A stretch of 15,800 bases of DNA from JBEVNX01 sp040507895 (GTDB lineage Bacteria; Desulfobacterota; Binatia; JACPRU01): assembly GCA_040507895.1 (NCBI GenBank), contig JBEVNX010000119.1, positions 1-15,800 on the forward strand. The letters are read 5' to 3'. Below are positions 1-7,184 of the stretch, in pieces. The first letter of the stretch is position 1. The number at the start of each line of letters is the position of its first letter. The notes beneath the pieces were generated by a model. It was not told the origin of the DNA. It searched no databases and was given only the letters and a program-made list of their open reading frames with translations. The translations under genes were made by a program, and so were the position numbers.

Positions 1-1
1 G

Positions 2-34
2 AAACGGCGGCATATGAAACAGGGGAAGCGCTGA
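2..34 (+). CDS. C-terminal end of an upstream gene, partial (possibly glmU)
   Basis: The second reading frame is open from the window edge and ends in TGA at 32-34, giving a very basic tail (KRRHMKQGKR). The A of this stop is also the first base of the glmS ATG (TGATG), the usual arrangement of translationally coupled genes. GlmU, which makes UDP-GlcNAc from the GlmS product, often lies directly before glmS and often ends in a lysine/arginine-rich tail, so it is the natural guess. Ten residues cannot prove this. The frame of glmS itself is also open to the window edge, but it has no start codon of its own before 34. Confidence 0.3.
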   Translation, partial: KRRHMKQGKR

Positions 35-1863
35 TGTGGGGTATCGTCGGATATGTGGGTCCCAGAGCGGCGTGTGACGTACTCATCGCGGCGCTGAAGC
101 GACTCGAGTATCGAGGATACGATTCGGCGGGAGTGGCTGCCCTTGACGGTCACGGCATCGAGGTGCGGCGCTGCGTCGGCAAGCTCAGCAACCTCGAACG
201 TCTGCTGGCCCAGAGCCCGCTGGCAGGGTCGATCGGCATCGGTCACACGCGTTGGGCGACGCATGGCCGTCCCTCCGAGGAGAACGCTCACCCGCATCGC
301 GCCGGTCGCGTGGTTCTCATCCACAACGGCATCATCGAGAACTACCTCGAGCTCCGCGGCGAGCTGGTGGCTCATGGGCGAAAGCTCCTCTCCGAAACGG
401 ACAGCGAGGTGATCGCGCACCTCGTCGACGAGGAGTTAAGACCGGGAGTGAGTCTAGTCGAAGCAACGCGTCGCGCGGTTCGCCGGCTGCACGGCTCGTT
501 TTCGATCGTGGTGATGAGCGAATCCGAGCGCGACTGCCTCGTGGCGGCCAAGACCGCGACGCCGATCGTCATCGGTCTCGGCGAGAAGGAGAACCTGATC
601 GCCTCCGACATCCCCGCGATCCTGGAGTACACGCGCGACATGCTGTTTCTCGAAGACGGTGAGATCGCCGAGGTGACCCGCGACGCGGTCACTCTGTTCG
701 ACTTCGAAGGGCAACCGCGGTCGCGCGCTCCGCGCCGCGTCACCTGGGACGCCGTCACCGCACAGAAGGGTGGCTATAAGCACTTCTTGTTGAAGGAGAT
801 CCACGAGCAGCCGCAAGCGCTGATCGATACGTTGCGCGGGCGAATCCGGCTCGAATCCGGCGACGTTCATCTCGCAGAGCTCGAGCCGATCGCGGCTCGG
901 CTCGAGCGCGTCGAGCGCCTGACGCTCACGGCCTGTGGGACGGCGTGGCACGCCGCGCTGGTCGGCAAGTTCTTTCTGAACGAGCTCACGCGTTTGCCGG
1001 TCGAAGTCGACTACGCGAGCGAGCTCCGCTACCGGGCGCCGGTGCTCGGGGAGCGTGACCTCTTGGTCGTCGTGTCGCAATCGGGTGAGACGGCCGACAC
1101 GCTCGGCGCACTGGAAGAGGCCAAGCGGGCCGGCGCCGCGACGCTCGCGATCTGCAATGTGGTGGATTCGTCGATCGCGCGCCGAGCCGACGCAGTGTTG
1201 TACACACACGCGGGCCCGGAGATCAGCGTCGCCTCGACGAAGGCGTTCACCACGCAGCTCGCAGCGCTTCTGTTGCTTGCCGTGAGCTTCGGGCGCCGGC
1301 TCGGGCGCCTCGCCCCCGAGCAGGGCCGATCGTTGCTGGCCGCGCTGCGGAACGTGCCGCAGTTGGTCGAGCAAGCGCTCCCGCTCGAGCAAGAGGTCGC
1401 GCAGCTTGCTCGCAAATATGTACAGGCGCGGGACTTTCTCTACCTCGGACGCGGCATCAACTACCCGGTCGCGCTCGAGGGGGCGCTCAAGCTGAAAGAG
1501 CTCTCCTACATCCATGCCGAAGGATATCCGGCCGGTGAGATGAAGCACGGGCCGATCGCGCTGATCACCGAAGCCTTGCCCGTGGTGGTCATGCTGCCGC
1601 ACGACGAGCTCTACGCGAAGAGCGTGTCGAACCTGAAGGAAGTGGAATCGAGAGGTGGCAAGATCATCGCCGTGACCGATCGGCGAAGCCCGGATTTGGA
1701 ATCGATCGCGACGGACATGCTCGTGGTGCCGGCCAGTTTGGCGTTGCTCTCGCCCTTCCTGATGACGATCCCGCTGCAGCTGCTCGCCTACCACGTCGCC
1801 GTCGAGCGCGGGAGCGACGTGGACCAACCTCGCAACCTCGCCAAGAGCGTCACCGTCGAGTAA
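34..1863 (+). CDS. glmS: Glutamine-fructose-6-phosphate aminotransferase (isomerizing), catalytic Cys replaced by Trp
   Basis: GlmS makes glucosamine-6-phosphate from fructose-6-phosphate and glutamine, the first step toward UDP-GlcNAc for peptidoglycan and LPS; it is cytosolic. The 609 aa match the usual length. The N-terminal Ntn-type glutaminase domain (about 1-220) shows HTRWATHG (71-78), HNGIIEN (97-103) and SETDSEV (120-126). Two SIS sugar-isomerase domains follow, with CGTAWHA, SQSGETADT, STKAFTTQLA, the EGYPAGEMKHGP segment and the family C-terminus ending KSVTVE. The start at 34 has an AGGGG ribosome site about 8 nt upstream and overlaps the previous stop. The oddity is residue 2: the family begins MCGIVG and the Cys, exposed by Met removal, is the glutaminase nucleophile, but here the codon is TGG (Trp). 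The isomerase half looks intact, so as written the enzyme could at best use free ammonia. A single-base sequencing error is the other explanation. The family call is very safe. Confidence 0.97.
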   Translation: MWGIVGYVGPRAACDVLIAALKRLEYRGYDSAGVAALDGHGIEVRRCVGKLSNLERLLAQSPLAGSIGIGHTRWATHGRPSEENAHPHRAGRVVLIHNGIIENYLELRGELVAHGRKLLSETDSEVIAHLVDEELRPGVSLVEATRRAVRRLHGSFSIVVMSESERDCLVAAKTATPIVIGLGEKENLIASDIPAILEYTRDMLFLEDGEIAEVTRDAVTLFDFEGQPRSRAPRRVTWDAVTAQKGGYKHFLLKEIHEQPQALIDTLRGRIRLESGDVHLAELEPIAARLERVERLTLTACGTAWHAALVGKFFLNELTRLPVEVDYASELRYRAPVLGERDLLVVVSQSGETADTLGALEEAKRAGAATLAICNVVDSSIARRADAVLYTHAGPEISVASTKAFTTQLAALLLLAVSFGRRLGRLAPEQGRSLLAALRNVPQLVEQALPLEQEVAQLARKYVQARDFLYLGRGINYPVALEGALKLKELSYIHAEGYPAGEMKHGPIALITEALPVVVMLPHDELYAKSVSNLKEVESRGGKIIAVTDRRSPDLESIATDMLVVPASLALLSPFLMTIPLQLLAYHVAVERGSDVDQPRNLAKSVTVE

Positions 1864-2122
1864 CGGGCCGCATCGCCTGAGCGGCGCGCTCCCGCACTTG
1901 ATGAGCGGTCAGCACCGGCACTTCGAATATCTTGTGGGATGAGCGCACGCCTTCGACGAGGTGAGCCTCGACGCCGAGAGTGGCGCGCAAGATCTCGACC
2001 ACGGCGAGATTCGCCTGGCCTCGTTCCGCGGGCGCTCGAACCGCGATCTTGAGCGAGTCTCCCAACCACCCCGCGATCCGATCCCTCGCCGCGCGAGCGA
2101 CCACCTTGACCGAGAGCTTCAA
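1850..2122 (-). CDS. DUF167 (YggU/UPF0235) family protein
   Basis: This small cytosolic protein (about 90 aa) belongs to the DUF167/YggU family, whose biochemical role is unknown. The family core is recognisable: a first beta strand (KLSVKV), ARAARDRIAGW, then GDSLKIAVRAPAERGQANLA, the most conserved stretch. The frame stays open far upstream through egtB, but family similarity begins at the TTG at 2120-2122, so I chose that start; no strong ribosome site supports it, and the start could move by a few codons. The gene is the last of the tpx-egtB operon, about 60 nt after egtB, and its 3' end overlaps the end of glmS by 14 bp tail to tail. Confidence 0.82.
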   Translation of the reverse strand: MKLSVKVVARAARDRIAGWLGDSLKIAVRAPAERGQANLAVVEILRATLGVEAHLVEGVRSSHKIFEVPVLTAHQVRERAAQAMRPVTRR

Positions 2123-2184
2123 GCGCGACCCGGGCTCACGTTGCTCCCGTTGGTCACGACCTCGGCATCGGCTCCGCAGCCCTT

Positions 2185-3489
2185 TCAAGTCGCGTCGCGT
2201 GCCAGACGGATGCCGCTGAATTGCCAGCGCGCGTGTGGCGGGAAGAAGTTCCGATAACTCGCCCTCAGGTGCGACCATGGCGTCGCACACGAACCGCCGC
2301 GGAGAACGAACTGGTTCACCATGAACTTGCCGTTGTACTCTCCGAGCGCACCCGGCGGTGGCTGGTACCGCGGATAGGGCGCGTACGGGCTCGAGGTCCA
2401 TTCCCAGACGTCGCCAAATAGCTGCCCGGGAGCGTCCCCGCCCGATTCCGCCCACGGCCGGGGATGGAGACCGCCGGCCTCGAGAACGTTGCCATTCACC
2501 GCGGCGCGCGCCGCGAAGATTTCCCACTCGACCTCGCTCGGCAGCCGCGCTCCCGCCCAGCGCGCGAACGCATCGGCTTCGTAAAAGCTCACGTGGCAGA
2601 CCGGCTCGTCGGCTCGCACAGGACGCGGTCCGGAAAGCGTCAGCGTGTGCCACGCGCCTCCTTCCTCCCACCAGTAGAGCGGCGTCCGCCAGCGATGCGT
2701 GCGGGCGGCGTCCCAACCGTCCGAAAGCCAGAGCTCGGGTCGCTCGTACCCGCCGTCCTCCATGAAGGAGAGAAACTCGCCGTTGGTGACGAGCCGAGAG
2801 CCGAGCCGAAACGGCTCGACGAGGGCTCGGTGCCGCGGCCCCTCGTTGTCGAAGGCGAACGAGCCGCCGTCGTGGCCGATCCAAGCCACTCCGCCCGGGT
2901 GACCATGCCAGCGCAGCGGCGACGGCTCGACGAAGGCGGGCGGAGCGGCCTCGCGATAGGCCGGGCGGAGCGGATTGAGCGACAGCATGTGCTTCAAGTC
3001 CGTCAGCACCAACTCCTGATGCTGCTGTTCGTGGTGGAGGCCGAGCTCGATCGTGTCCAGCAGCGCGATGCCGCCGCCCTGCTCGAGTAGATCGACCAGG
3101 TGCTGATCGACATGCACGCGATAGGCCCGAACCTCGTCGAGCGCCGGCCGCGACAGCATGCCGCGCTGCGCGCGCGTGTGCTGCGCGCCGACGCTGTTGT
3201 AGTAGGAGTTGAACAGGACACGAAACTCGGGGCGAAACGGCTGGTAGCCACCCATGCCAGGCTCGAGCACGAAGGTCTCGAAGAACCAGCTCGTGTGCGC
3301 CAGATGCCATTTCACCGGGCTGGCGTCCGGCATCGATTGCACCGTGCAATCTTCCGGGGAGAGAGGCGCGGCCAGCGACTCCGTCACGGCGCGGACGTCG
3401 CGATAGAGACGCGCAAGATCGCGCGCCCGGTCGCCGAGCGAAGCGGGGACCGCCTCTTCGACGCGAACGTGACCGCGTCTCGGCGCCAA
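2185..3489 (-). CDS. egtB: Ergothioneine biosynthesis sulfoxide synthase EgtB
   Basis: EgtB is a non-haem iron enzyme that couples hercynine to a cysteine-type thiol with O2, forming the sulfoxide precursor of ergothioneine, a thiol antioxidant. The 434 aa show the two-domain plan. The N-terminal DinB-like helical bundle has WHLAHTSWFFE (61-71) and HHEQQHQE (152-159), whose H65, H153 and H157 are the likely iron ligands. The C-terminal FGE-sulfatase-like domain has RLPSEVEWE (315-323), GDVWEWTSS (359-367) and FVLRGGSCATP (394-404), ending in SGIRLAR. The start is a TTG at 3487-3489, set by an AGGAGACACC ribosome site that overlaps the tpx stop. The gene lies 8 nt after tpx, so the two are surely co-transcribed. 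EgtD, the methyltransferase that supplies hercynine and is often adjacent, is absent from the window. Whether the thiol donor is cysteine or gamma-glutamylcysteine cannot be told here. Confidence 0.93.
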   Translation of the reverse strand: MAPRRGHVRVEEAVPASLGDRARDLARLYRDVRAVTESLAAPLSPEDCTVQSMPDASPVKWHLAHTSWFFETFVLEPGMGGYQPFRPEFRVLFNSYYNSVGAQHTRAQRGMLSRPALDEVRAYRVHVDQHLVDLLEQGGGIALLDTIELGLHHEQQHQELVLTDLKHMLSLNPLRPAYREAAPPAFVEPSPLRWHGHPGGVAWIGHDGGSFAFDNEGPRHRALVEPFRLGSRLVTNGEFLSFMEDGGYERPELWLSDGWDAARTHRWRTPLYWWEEGGAWHTLTLSGPRPVRADEPVCHVSFYEADAFARWAGARLPSEVEWEIFAARAAVNGNVLEAGGLHPRPWAESGGDAPGQLFGDVWEWTSSPYAPYPRYQPPPGALGEYNGKFMVNQFVLRGGSCATPWSHLRASYRNFFPPHARWQFSGIRLARDAT

Positions 3490-3497
3490 GGTGTCTC

Positions 3498-3998
3498 CTA
3501 CCCGAGAGCCTTCAATGCCGCCTCGTAGTTGGGCTCGTTCGCGACTTCGGAAACGAGCTCCGAGTGCAGCACCTTGTTGTTCTGATCGAGCACCACGACT
3601 GCGCGCGCGGTGATCCCGGCGAGCGGCCCGTCTTCGATCAGAACTCCATAGTCCTTGGCGAAGTTCTTCGACCGCATCATCGACAGAGGGATGACGTTCG
3701 TCGCGCCCTCGGCGGTGCAGAACCGGCCCTGAGCGAACGGGAGGTCGGCCGAAATCATCAGCATCACCGTATCAGCGCGCGTCTTCGCGTGGTCGTTGAA
3801 CTTCTTCGTCGTCAGCGCGCACACCGGCGTGTCCAGGCTCGGCACGATGCTCAGCAGCTTCTTCTTGCCGGCGAAGTCTGCGAGCGTCTTGTCGCCGAGC
3901 TTGGCGTCGACCAGCACGAAATCGGGAGCGGCGCTCCCGACGGCGGGGACGTTGCCGTTGGTGTGGAACTCGTTGCCTCTGAGTGTGATCTTCGCCAT
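3498..3998 (-). CDS. tpx: Thiol peroxidase Tpx (atypical 2-Cys peroxiredoxin)
   Basis: Tpx reduces hydrogen peroxide and alkyl hydroperoxides using thioredoxin. The 166 aa are the normal length, and the sequence has the family N-terminus (MAKITLRGNEFHTNG), the peroxidatic Cys60 in SLDTPVC and the resolving Cys94 in GRFCTAEG, the same 34-residue spacing as in E. coli Tpx. No signal peptide is visible, so it is probably cytosolic here. The ATG has a strong AAGGAGACACTC ribosome site. It is the first gene of the operon with egtB and DUF167, and a perfect inverted repeat sits just upstream of its ribosome site. The egtB ribosome site shares the same GGAGACAC core. Confidence 0.97.
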   Translation of the reverse strand: MAKITLRGNEFHTNGNVPAVGSAAPDFVLVDAKLGDKTLADFAGKKKLLSIVPSLDTPVCALTTKKFNDHAKTRADTVMLMISADLPFAQGRFCTAEGATNVIPLSMMRSKNFAKDYGVLIEDGPLAGITARAVVVLDQNNKVLHSELVSEVANEPNYEAALKALG

Positions 3999-4004
3999 GA
4001 GTGT

Positions 4005-4010
4005 CTCCTT
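4005..4010 (-). promoter_or_regulatory. Ribosome binding site of tpx
   Basis: Read on the minus strand this is AAGGAG, followed by ACACTC and then the tpx ATG, a near-ideal spacing of 6 nt. It lies directly against the inverted repeat at 4011-4032, so folding of that repeat could affect access to it. Confidence 0.7.
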
Positions 4011-4032
4011 CTCGTGCCGTCAGTGGCACGAG
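4011..4032. promoter_or_regulatory. Perfect 8-bp inverted repeat upstream of tpx (operator or leader hairpin)
   Basis: The arms CTCGTGCC (4011-4018) and GGCACGAG (4025-4032) are exact reverse complements around a 6-nt spacer. The repeat ends right next to the tpx ribosome site, 12 bp before the ATG. It could be the binding site of a dimeric redox regulator or a leader hairpin that gates translation. It has no T-run, so it is not a terminator. I do not recognise the motif as a known OxyR, PerR or LexA box. Confidence 0.45.
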
Positions 4033-4101
4033 GGTCGGCTACCAGCTTCCAACACCCTTGTCTAACCGAGCAAGCGCCCACACGGAGCGATCCCGATCCG
4101 C

Positions 4102-4130
4102 TTTACTGAAACTCGCGCTCTCGGTACGCT
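4102..4130 (+). promoter_or_regulatory. Possible promoter for ribBX-dsbD
   Basis: TTTACT (4102-4107) and TACGCT (4125-4130) are separated by 17 bp and lie 24 bp before the ribBX ATG. Both hexamers are weak matches to the sigma-70 consensus. The 156-bp gap between divergent tpx and ribBX must hold promoters for both directions. No FMN riboswitch sequence is seen in it. Confidence 0.25.
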
Positions 4131-4154
4131 GATCGGCTCATCGGACAGAACCCG

Positions 4155-5336
4155 ATGTTTACGACCGCTCCTCAGAGGCCCGACCGTTCGAGCCGCCACA
4201 TCGTCCCCATCGAGGAGGCGATCGCCGAGATCCGCGCGGGGCGGATGATCGTCCTCATGGACGACGAGGATCGCGAGAACGAAGGTGATCTGTGCATGGC
4301 GGCGGAGCGGGTCACGCCCGATGCCATCAATTTCATGGCCAAGTTCGGCCGCGGACTGATTTGTCTGCCGCTGAGCGCAGATCGAGCGGAGCAGCTCGGC
4401 CTCGCGGCGATGGCGCGCGAGAACAACTCGCCGCTCGGAACGGCATTCACCGTCTCGATCGACGCCCGGCGGGGAATCAGTCACGGTCAGTCGGCAGCCG
4501 ACCGCGCGACCACGATTCTCACCGCCATCCGCGAGGGAGCCACGTCGCAGGACCTCGTGACACCAGGTCACGTCTTTCCGTTGATCGCCCGCAAGGGCGG
4601 GGTGCTCGTGCGCACCGGTCAGACCGAGGGCGCGGTCGATCTCGCGCGCCTCGCAGGCCTCAAGCCGGCCGGCGTCATCTGCGAGATCATGCGCGACGAC
4701 GGCACGATGGCCCGACTGACCGATCTCGAGGAGTTCGCCGAACGTCACAAGTTGAAGATCGCGACCGTCGCCGACCTCATTCAGTATCGCCTGCGAAACG
4801 ATTCGCTGGTGCATTGCATCGGGGAGGCGCGCCTGCCAACGCGGTACGGCGAGTTCCGCGCCCGAGTCTACGAATCGCACGTAGACGGCAGCGAGCATCT
4901 GGTGCTGCTCCGCGGAGAGATCGACTCCGAGGAACCCATTCTGGTGCGCGCGCACGCCGAGTATCTGCCGGGCGACGTGTTCTCCTACCGGGATCGGAAC
5001 ACCGGAGAGATGCTGCACCGGGCGATGATGCGCATCGATCAGGAAGGGCGCGGCGTAGTCGTCTACCTGAGGCGAGAGAGCATGGCGGACGAGATCTCTT
5101 CGGGCGCCGCCGCCAGAGAAGACATGCGCCCGAGCACCGCGTCACGCGGCCGGCTCAGCGATTTCCGAGACTATGGTATCGGCGCGCAGATCCTGCGCGA
5201 CGTGGGCGTGCGCAAGATCCGGCTGTTGACGAACTATCCGCGCCGGCTGGTGAGCCTGCCGGGATACGGTCTGGAGATCGTCGAGTGCGTGCCGCTGGCG
5301 CTCGACGCGCACTTCCCTCTCCCCGAAGGCGTGTGA
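4155..5336 (+). CDS. ribB: 3,4-dihydroxy-2-butanone-4-phosphate synthase with degenerate GTP cyclohydrolase II domain (RibBX type)
   Basis: The N-terminal half (about 15-215) is RibB, which converts ribulose-5-phosphate to the four-carbon precursor of riboflavin. It shows DDEDRENEGDL (36-46) with the acidic metal/substrate loop, SAADRATT, PGHVFPL and GVICEIMRDDGTMAR. Where E. coli RibB has RGGHTEA, with its metal-binding His153, this protein has RTGQTEG (Gln156). The C-terminal half (about 220-393) is a GTP cyclohydrolase II fold (HAEYLPGD, DYGIGAQIL, LLTNYPRR, YGLEIVE), but the three zinc cysteines are lost: Tyr270, Asp280 and Asn282 stand in their places. That pattern fits the RibBX variant described in Proteobacteria, in which the second domain has no cyclohydrolase activity. 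A separate ribA is then needed elsewhere in the genome. The stop overlaps the dsbD start. Confidence 0.93.
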   Translation: MFTTAPQRPDRSSRHIVPIEEAIAEIRAGRMIVLMDDEDRENEGDLCMAAERVTPDAINFMAKFGRGLICLPLSADRAEQLGLAAMARENNSPLGTAFTVSIDARRGISHGQSAADRATTILTAIREGATSQDLVTPGHVFPLIARKGGVLVRTGQTEGAVDLARLAGLKPAGVICEIMRDDGTMARLTDLEEFAERHKLKIATVADLIQYRLRNDSLVHCIGEARLPTRYGEFRARVYESHVDGSEHLVLLRGEIDSEEPILVRAHAEYLPGDVFSYRDRNTGEMLHRAMMRIDQEGRGVVVYLRRESMADEISSGAAAREDMRPSTASRGRLSDFRDYGIGAQILRDVGVRKIRLLTNYPRRLVSLPGYGLEIVECVPLALDAHFPLPEGV

Positions 5337-7174
5337 AGGGGCGAGCCATTCCACCGTGGGGTACGAGCCCCGATCCGGGAGCGAAGCCTGAGAGTCGATC
5401 CGGCCGTGTCGCGGCACTGCTCCTCGCGGCGGCGGTGGCGCTCACAGGCAGCGCACGCGGGCTAGAGACCCCGCCGATCCCCGACGAGATCGTCGCGCTC
5501 CGGGTGGAGAGCGCGAACTACTCGGCCTCGCAAGGCGCGCTCGAGGTCGTGCTGGCCGCTGACATCGCCGACGGCTGGCACATCAATTCGCATCGGCCGA
5601 AGTCGAGCTCGCTGGTGCCGACGACTCTCTCGGTGACCGCGCCGACGGGCTTCGAGGTCGGCGACATTGAATATCCGGCCGGTGAGGAGCGTGCCTTCCG
5701 CTTCGCGGCGGGCCAGACGCTCGACGTCTACGGCGCGCGGGTCCGCTTTCGCATCCCCGTAACGGTGAGGGCTGCGCTCACGCAAAGCGGGGCCAGCTTC
5801 GAAGCGAAGCTTCACTATCAAGCTTGCGACGACACGCGCTGCCTGCGCCCCGCGGACGCGACAAGCACGTTCCTCGTCAAGCGCCCCTTGGACCGTGCGG
5901 CCGCAGCGCCCGCGATCTCGGGAAACGCCGCGCCAGTTGCGGAATGGCTCACGCGTTACGGTCTAGGGTGGACGCTGGTGCTGGTCTTCGTCATGGGCCT
6001 GGCGCTCAATCTCACGCCGTGCGTGTATCCGCTGATCTCGGTAACGATCGCCTACTTCGGAAGCCAGGCACAGGAGCGCCGGAGCCGTGCCTTCTGGCTC
6101 GCCGGAGCCTATGCGCTCGGGATCGCCCTCACCTTCTCAATGCTCGGCGTGGGCGCCGCGCTCTCGGGAGGGCTGTTCGGCGGCGCACTCCGCCAGCCGA
6201 TCACGTTGGTCTTTCTCGCCGGCGTGATGGTCGCGCTGGCGCTGTCGAGCTTCGGCCTCTACGCGCTTCAGCCGCCGCCTTGGATCCTTCGCAAGGCCGG
6301 CGCAGCCGCTGGCGGCATGATCGGCGCGCTGTTTATGGGCCTCACGATGGGCGTCGTCGCGGCGCCCTGCGTCGGCCCGATCGTCGTCGGCCTGCTTCTG
6401 GTCGTCGGAGCGAAGGCGGACGTCGCGCTCGGGTTCCTCCTGTTCTTCGTTCTGGCTCTCGGGCTCGGCGCGCCGTACGTTGCGCTCGGCGCGGTGGCTG
6501 GATCAATCACGAGGCTCCCTCGCTCTGGGGAATGGCTGGTTTGGATGGAGCGCGTGTTCGGCTTTCTGTTGCTCGGCGTCGCGCTCTATTTCGTCAGTCC
6601 GCTGCTATCCGGGCGCGCGCTCGCCTGGTCGGTCGCCGCACTTCTCGCCGGCGCGGCTCTCACGCTCGGTTTTTACGATACCCGCGCCGAGACCGCGCGA
6701 GGGTTCGCCTTCTTCAAGCGAGCACTCGGCTCGCTCGCTCTCGTGGCGGCGGCATGGATCGTCTTGCGACCCAGCGTACCGGTGACTGACCCGATCGCTT
6801 GGCGGGAGTTCTCATCCCGGGCGCTCGCGCAGGCTCGCTCGGAGGGCCGTCCGGCCGTCGTGGATTTCCGCGCGGATTGGTGTCTGCCCTGCCTCGAGAT
6901 GGACAAGACGACGTTCGTGTCGCCCGCCGTGACGATGAGAGCCGAAGCCTTTACAATGTTGCGAGCAGACGTGACGGATGCGTCGAAGGAGACCGAATCC
7001 CTGCTGTCGACCTACGGCGTGCTCGGCGTACCGACGACGCTATTCTTCTCTTCCGACGGAGCCGAGCACCACCGCATGGTTGGATACGTCAGCGCCGCCG
7101 AATTCGCCCGCATGCTCGACGATACGCGTGGCGCCGCCGCGGCATCCCAGGAACGGGAACCGTCCGAGAGCTGA
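5333..7174 (+). CDS. dsbD: Protein-disulfide reductase, DsbD family
   Basis: DsbD carries electrons from cytosolic thioredoxin across the inner membrane to periplasmic disulfide isomerases and cytochrome c assembly factors. The GTG at 5333 overlaps the ribBX stop (GTGA) and gives 613 aa. In order: a signal sequence with its hydrophobic core at about 27-44; a periplasmic immunoglobulin-like alpha domain with Cys165 and Cys170 (YQACDDTRC); eight hydrophobic segments (about 215-490) with the paired membrane cysteines Cys230 (NLTPCVYP) and Cys346 (AAPCVGP); and a thioredoxin-like gamma domain with Cys517-Leu-Pro-Cys520 after ADW, plus the cis-proline GVPTTLFF. All six redox cysteines are present. 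The alpha domain has CX4C, not the CX5C of E. coli, and the gamma motif is CLPC, not CVAC. The reading frame is open much further upstream, but that part lies on top of ribBX and is not coding. Confidence 0.95.
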   Translation: MKGRAIPPWGTSPDPGAKPESRSGRVAALLLAAAVALTGSARGLETPPIPDEIVALRVESANYSASQGALEVVLAADIADGWHINSHRPKSSSLVPTTLSVTAPTGFEVGDIEYPAGEERAFRFAAGQTLDVYGARVRFRIPVTVRAALTQSGASFEAKLHYQACDDTRCLRPADATSTFLVKRPLDRAAAAPAISGNAAPVAEWLTRYGLGWTLVLVFVMGLALNLTPCVYPLISVTIAYFGSQAQERRSRAFWLAGAYALGIALTFSMLGVGAALSGGLFGGALRQPITLVFLAGVMVALALSSFGLYALQPPPWILRKAGAAAGGMIGALFMGLTMGVVAAPCVGPIVVGLLLVVGAKADVALGFLLFFVLALGLGAPYVALGAVAGSITRLPRSGEWLVWMERVFGFLLLGVALYFVSPLLSGRALAWSVAALLAGAALTLGFYDTRAETARGFAFFKRALGSLALVAAAWIVLRPSVPVTDPIAWREFSSRALAQARSEGRPAVVDFRADWCLPCLEMDKTTFVSPAVTMRAEAFTMLRADVTDASKETESLLSTYGVLGVPTTLFFSSDGAEHHRMVGYVSAAEFARMLDDTRGAAAASQEREPSES

Positions 7175-7184
7175 TTCTACGGTC

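Noticed and set aside
1..33. Looked for a glmS ribozyme in the glmS leader.
   Set aside because: The upstream gene overlaps the glmS start codon, leaving no leader; such ribozymes are also mainly from Gram-positives.
454..1827. A 457-codon open frame antisense to glmS.
   Set aside because: It is rich in Arg, Asp, His and Gln without any motif, as expected opposite a high-GC gene; no start signals were seen.
2123..3349. The DUF167 frame stays open for about 400 codons antisense-parallel through egtB.
   Set aside because: Only the last 90 residues resemble any family; the rest is an off-frame shadow of egtB.
4033..4154. Looked for an FMN riboswitch before ribBX.
   Set aside because: The gap is short and contains none of the conserved RFN-element segments.
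4292..5332. The dsbD reading frame is open through almost all of ribBX, as if the protein had a 347-residue N-terminal extension.
   Set aside because: The extension is an arginine-rich, low-complexity translation typical of an off-frame reading of GC-rich DNA; ribBX in the other frame is a clear full-length protein, and a GTG with a 4-nt overlap gives a normal DsbD with a signal peptide.
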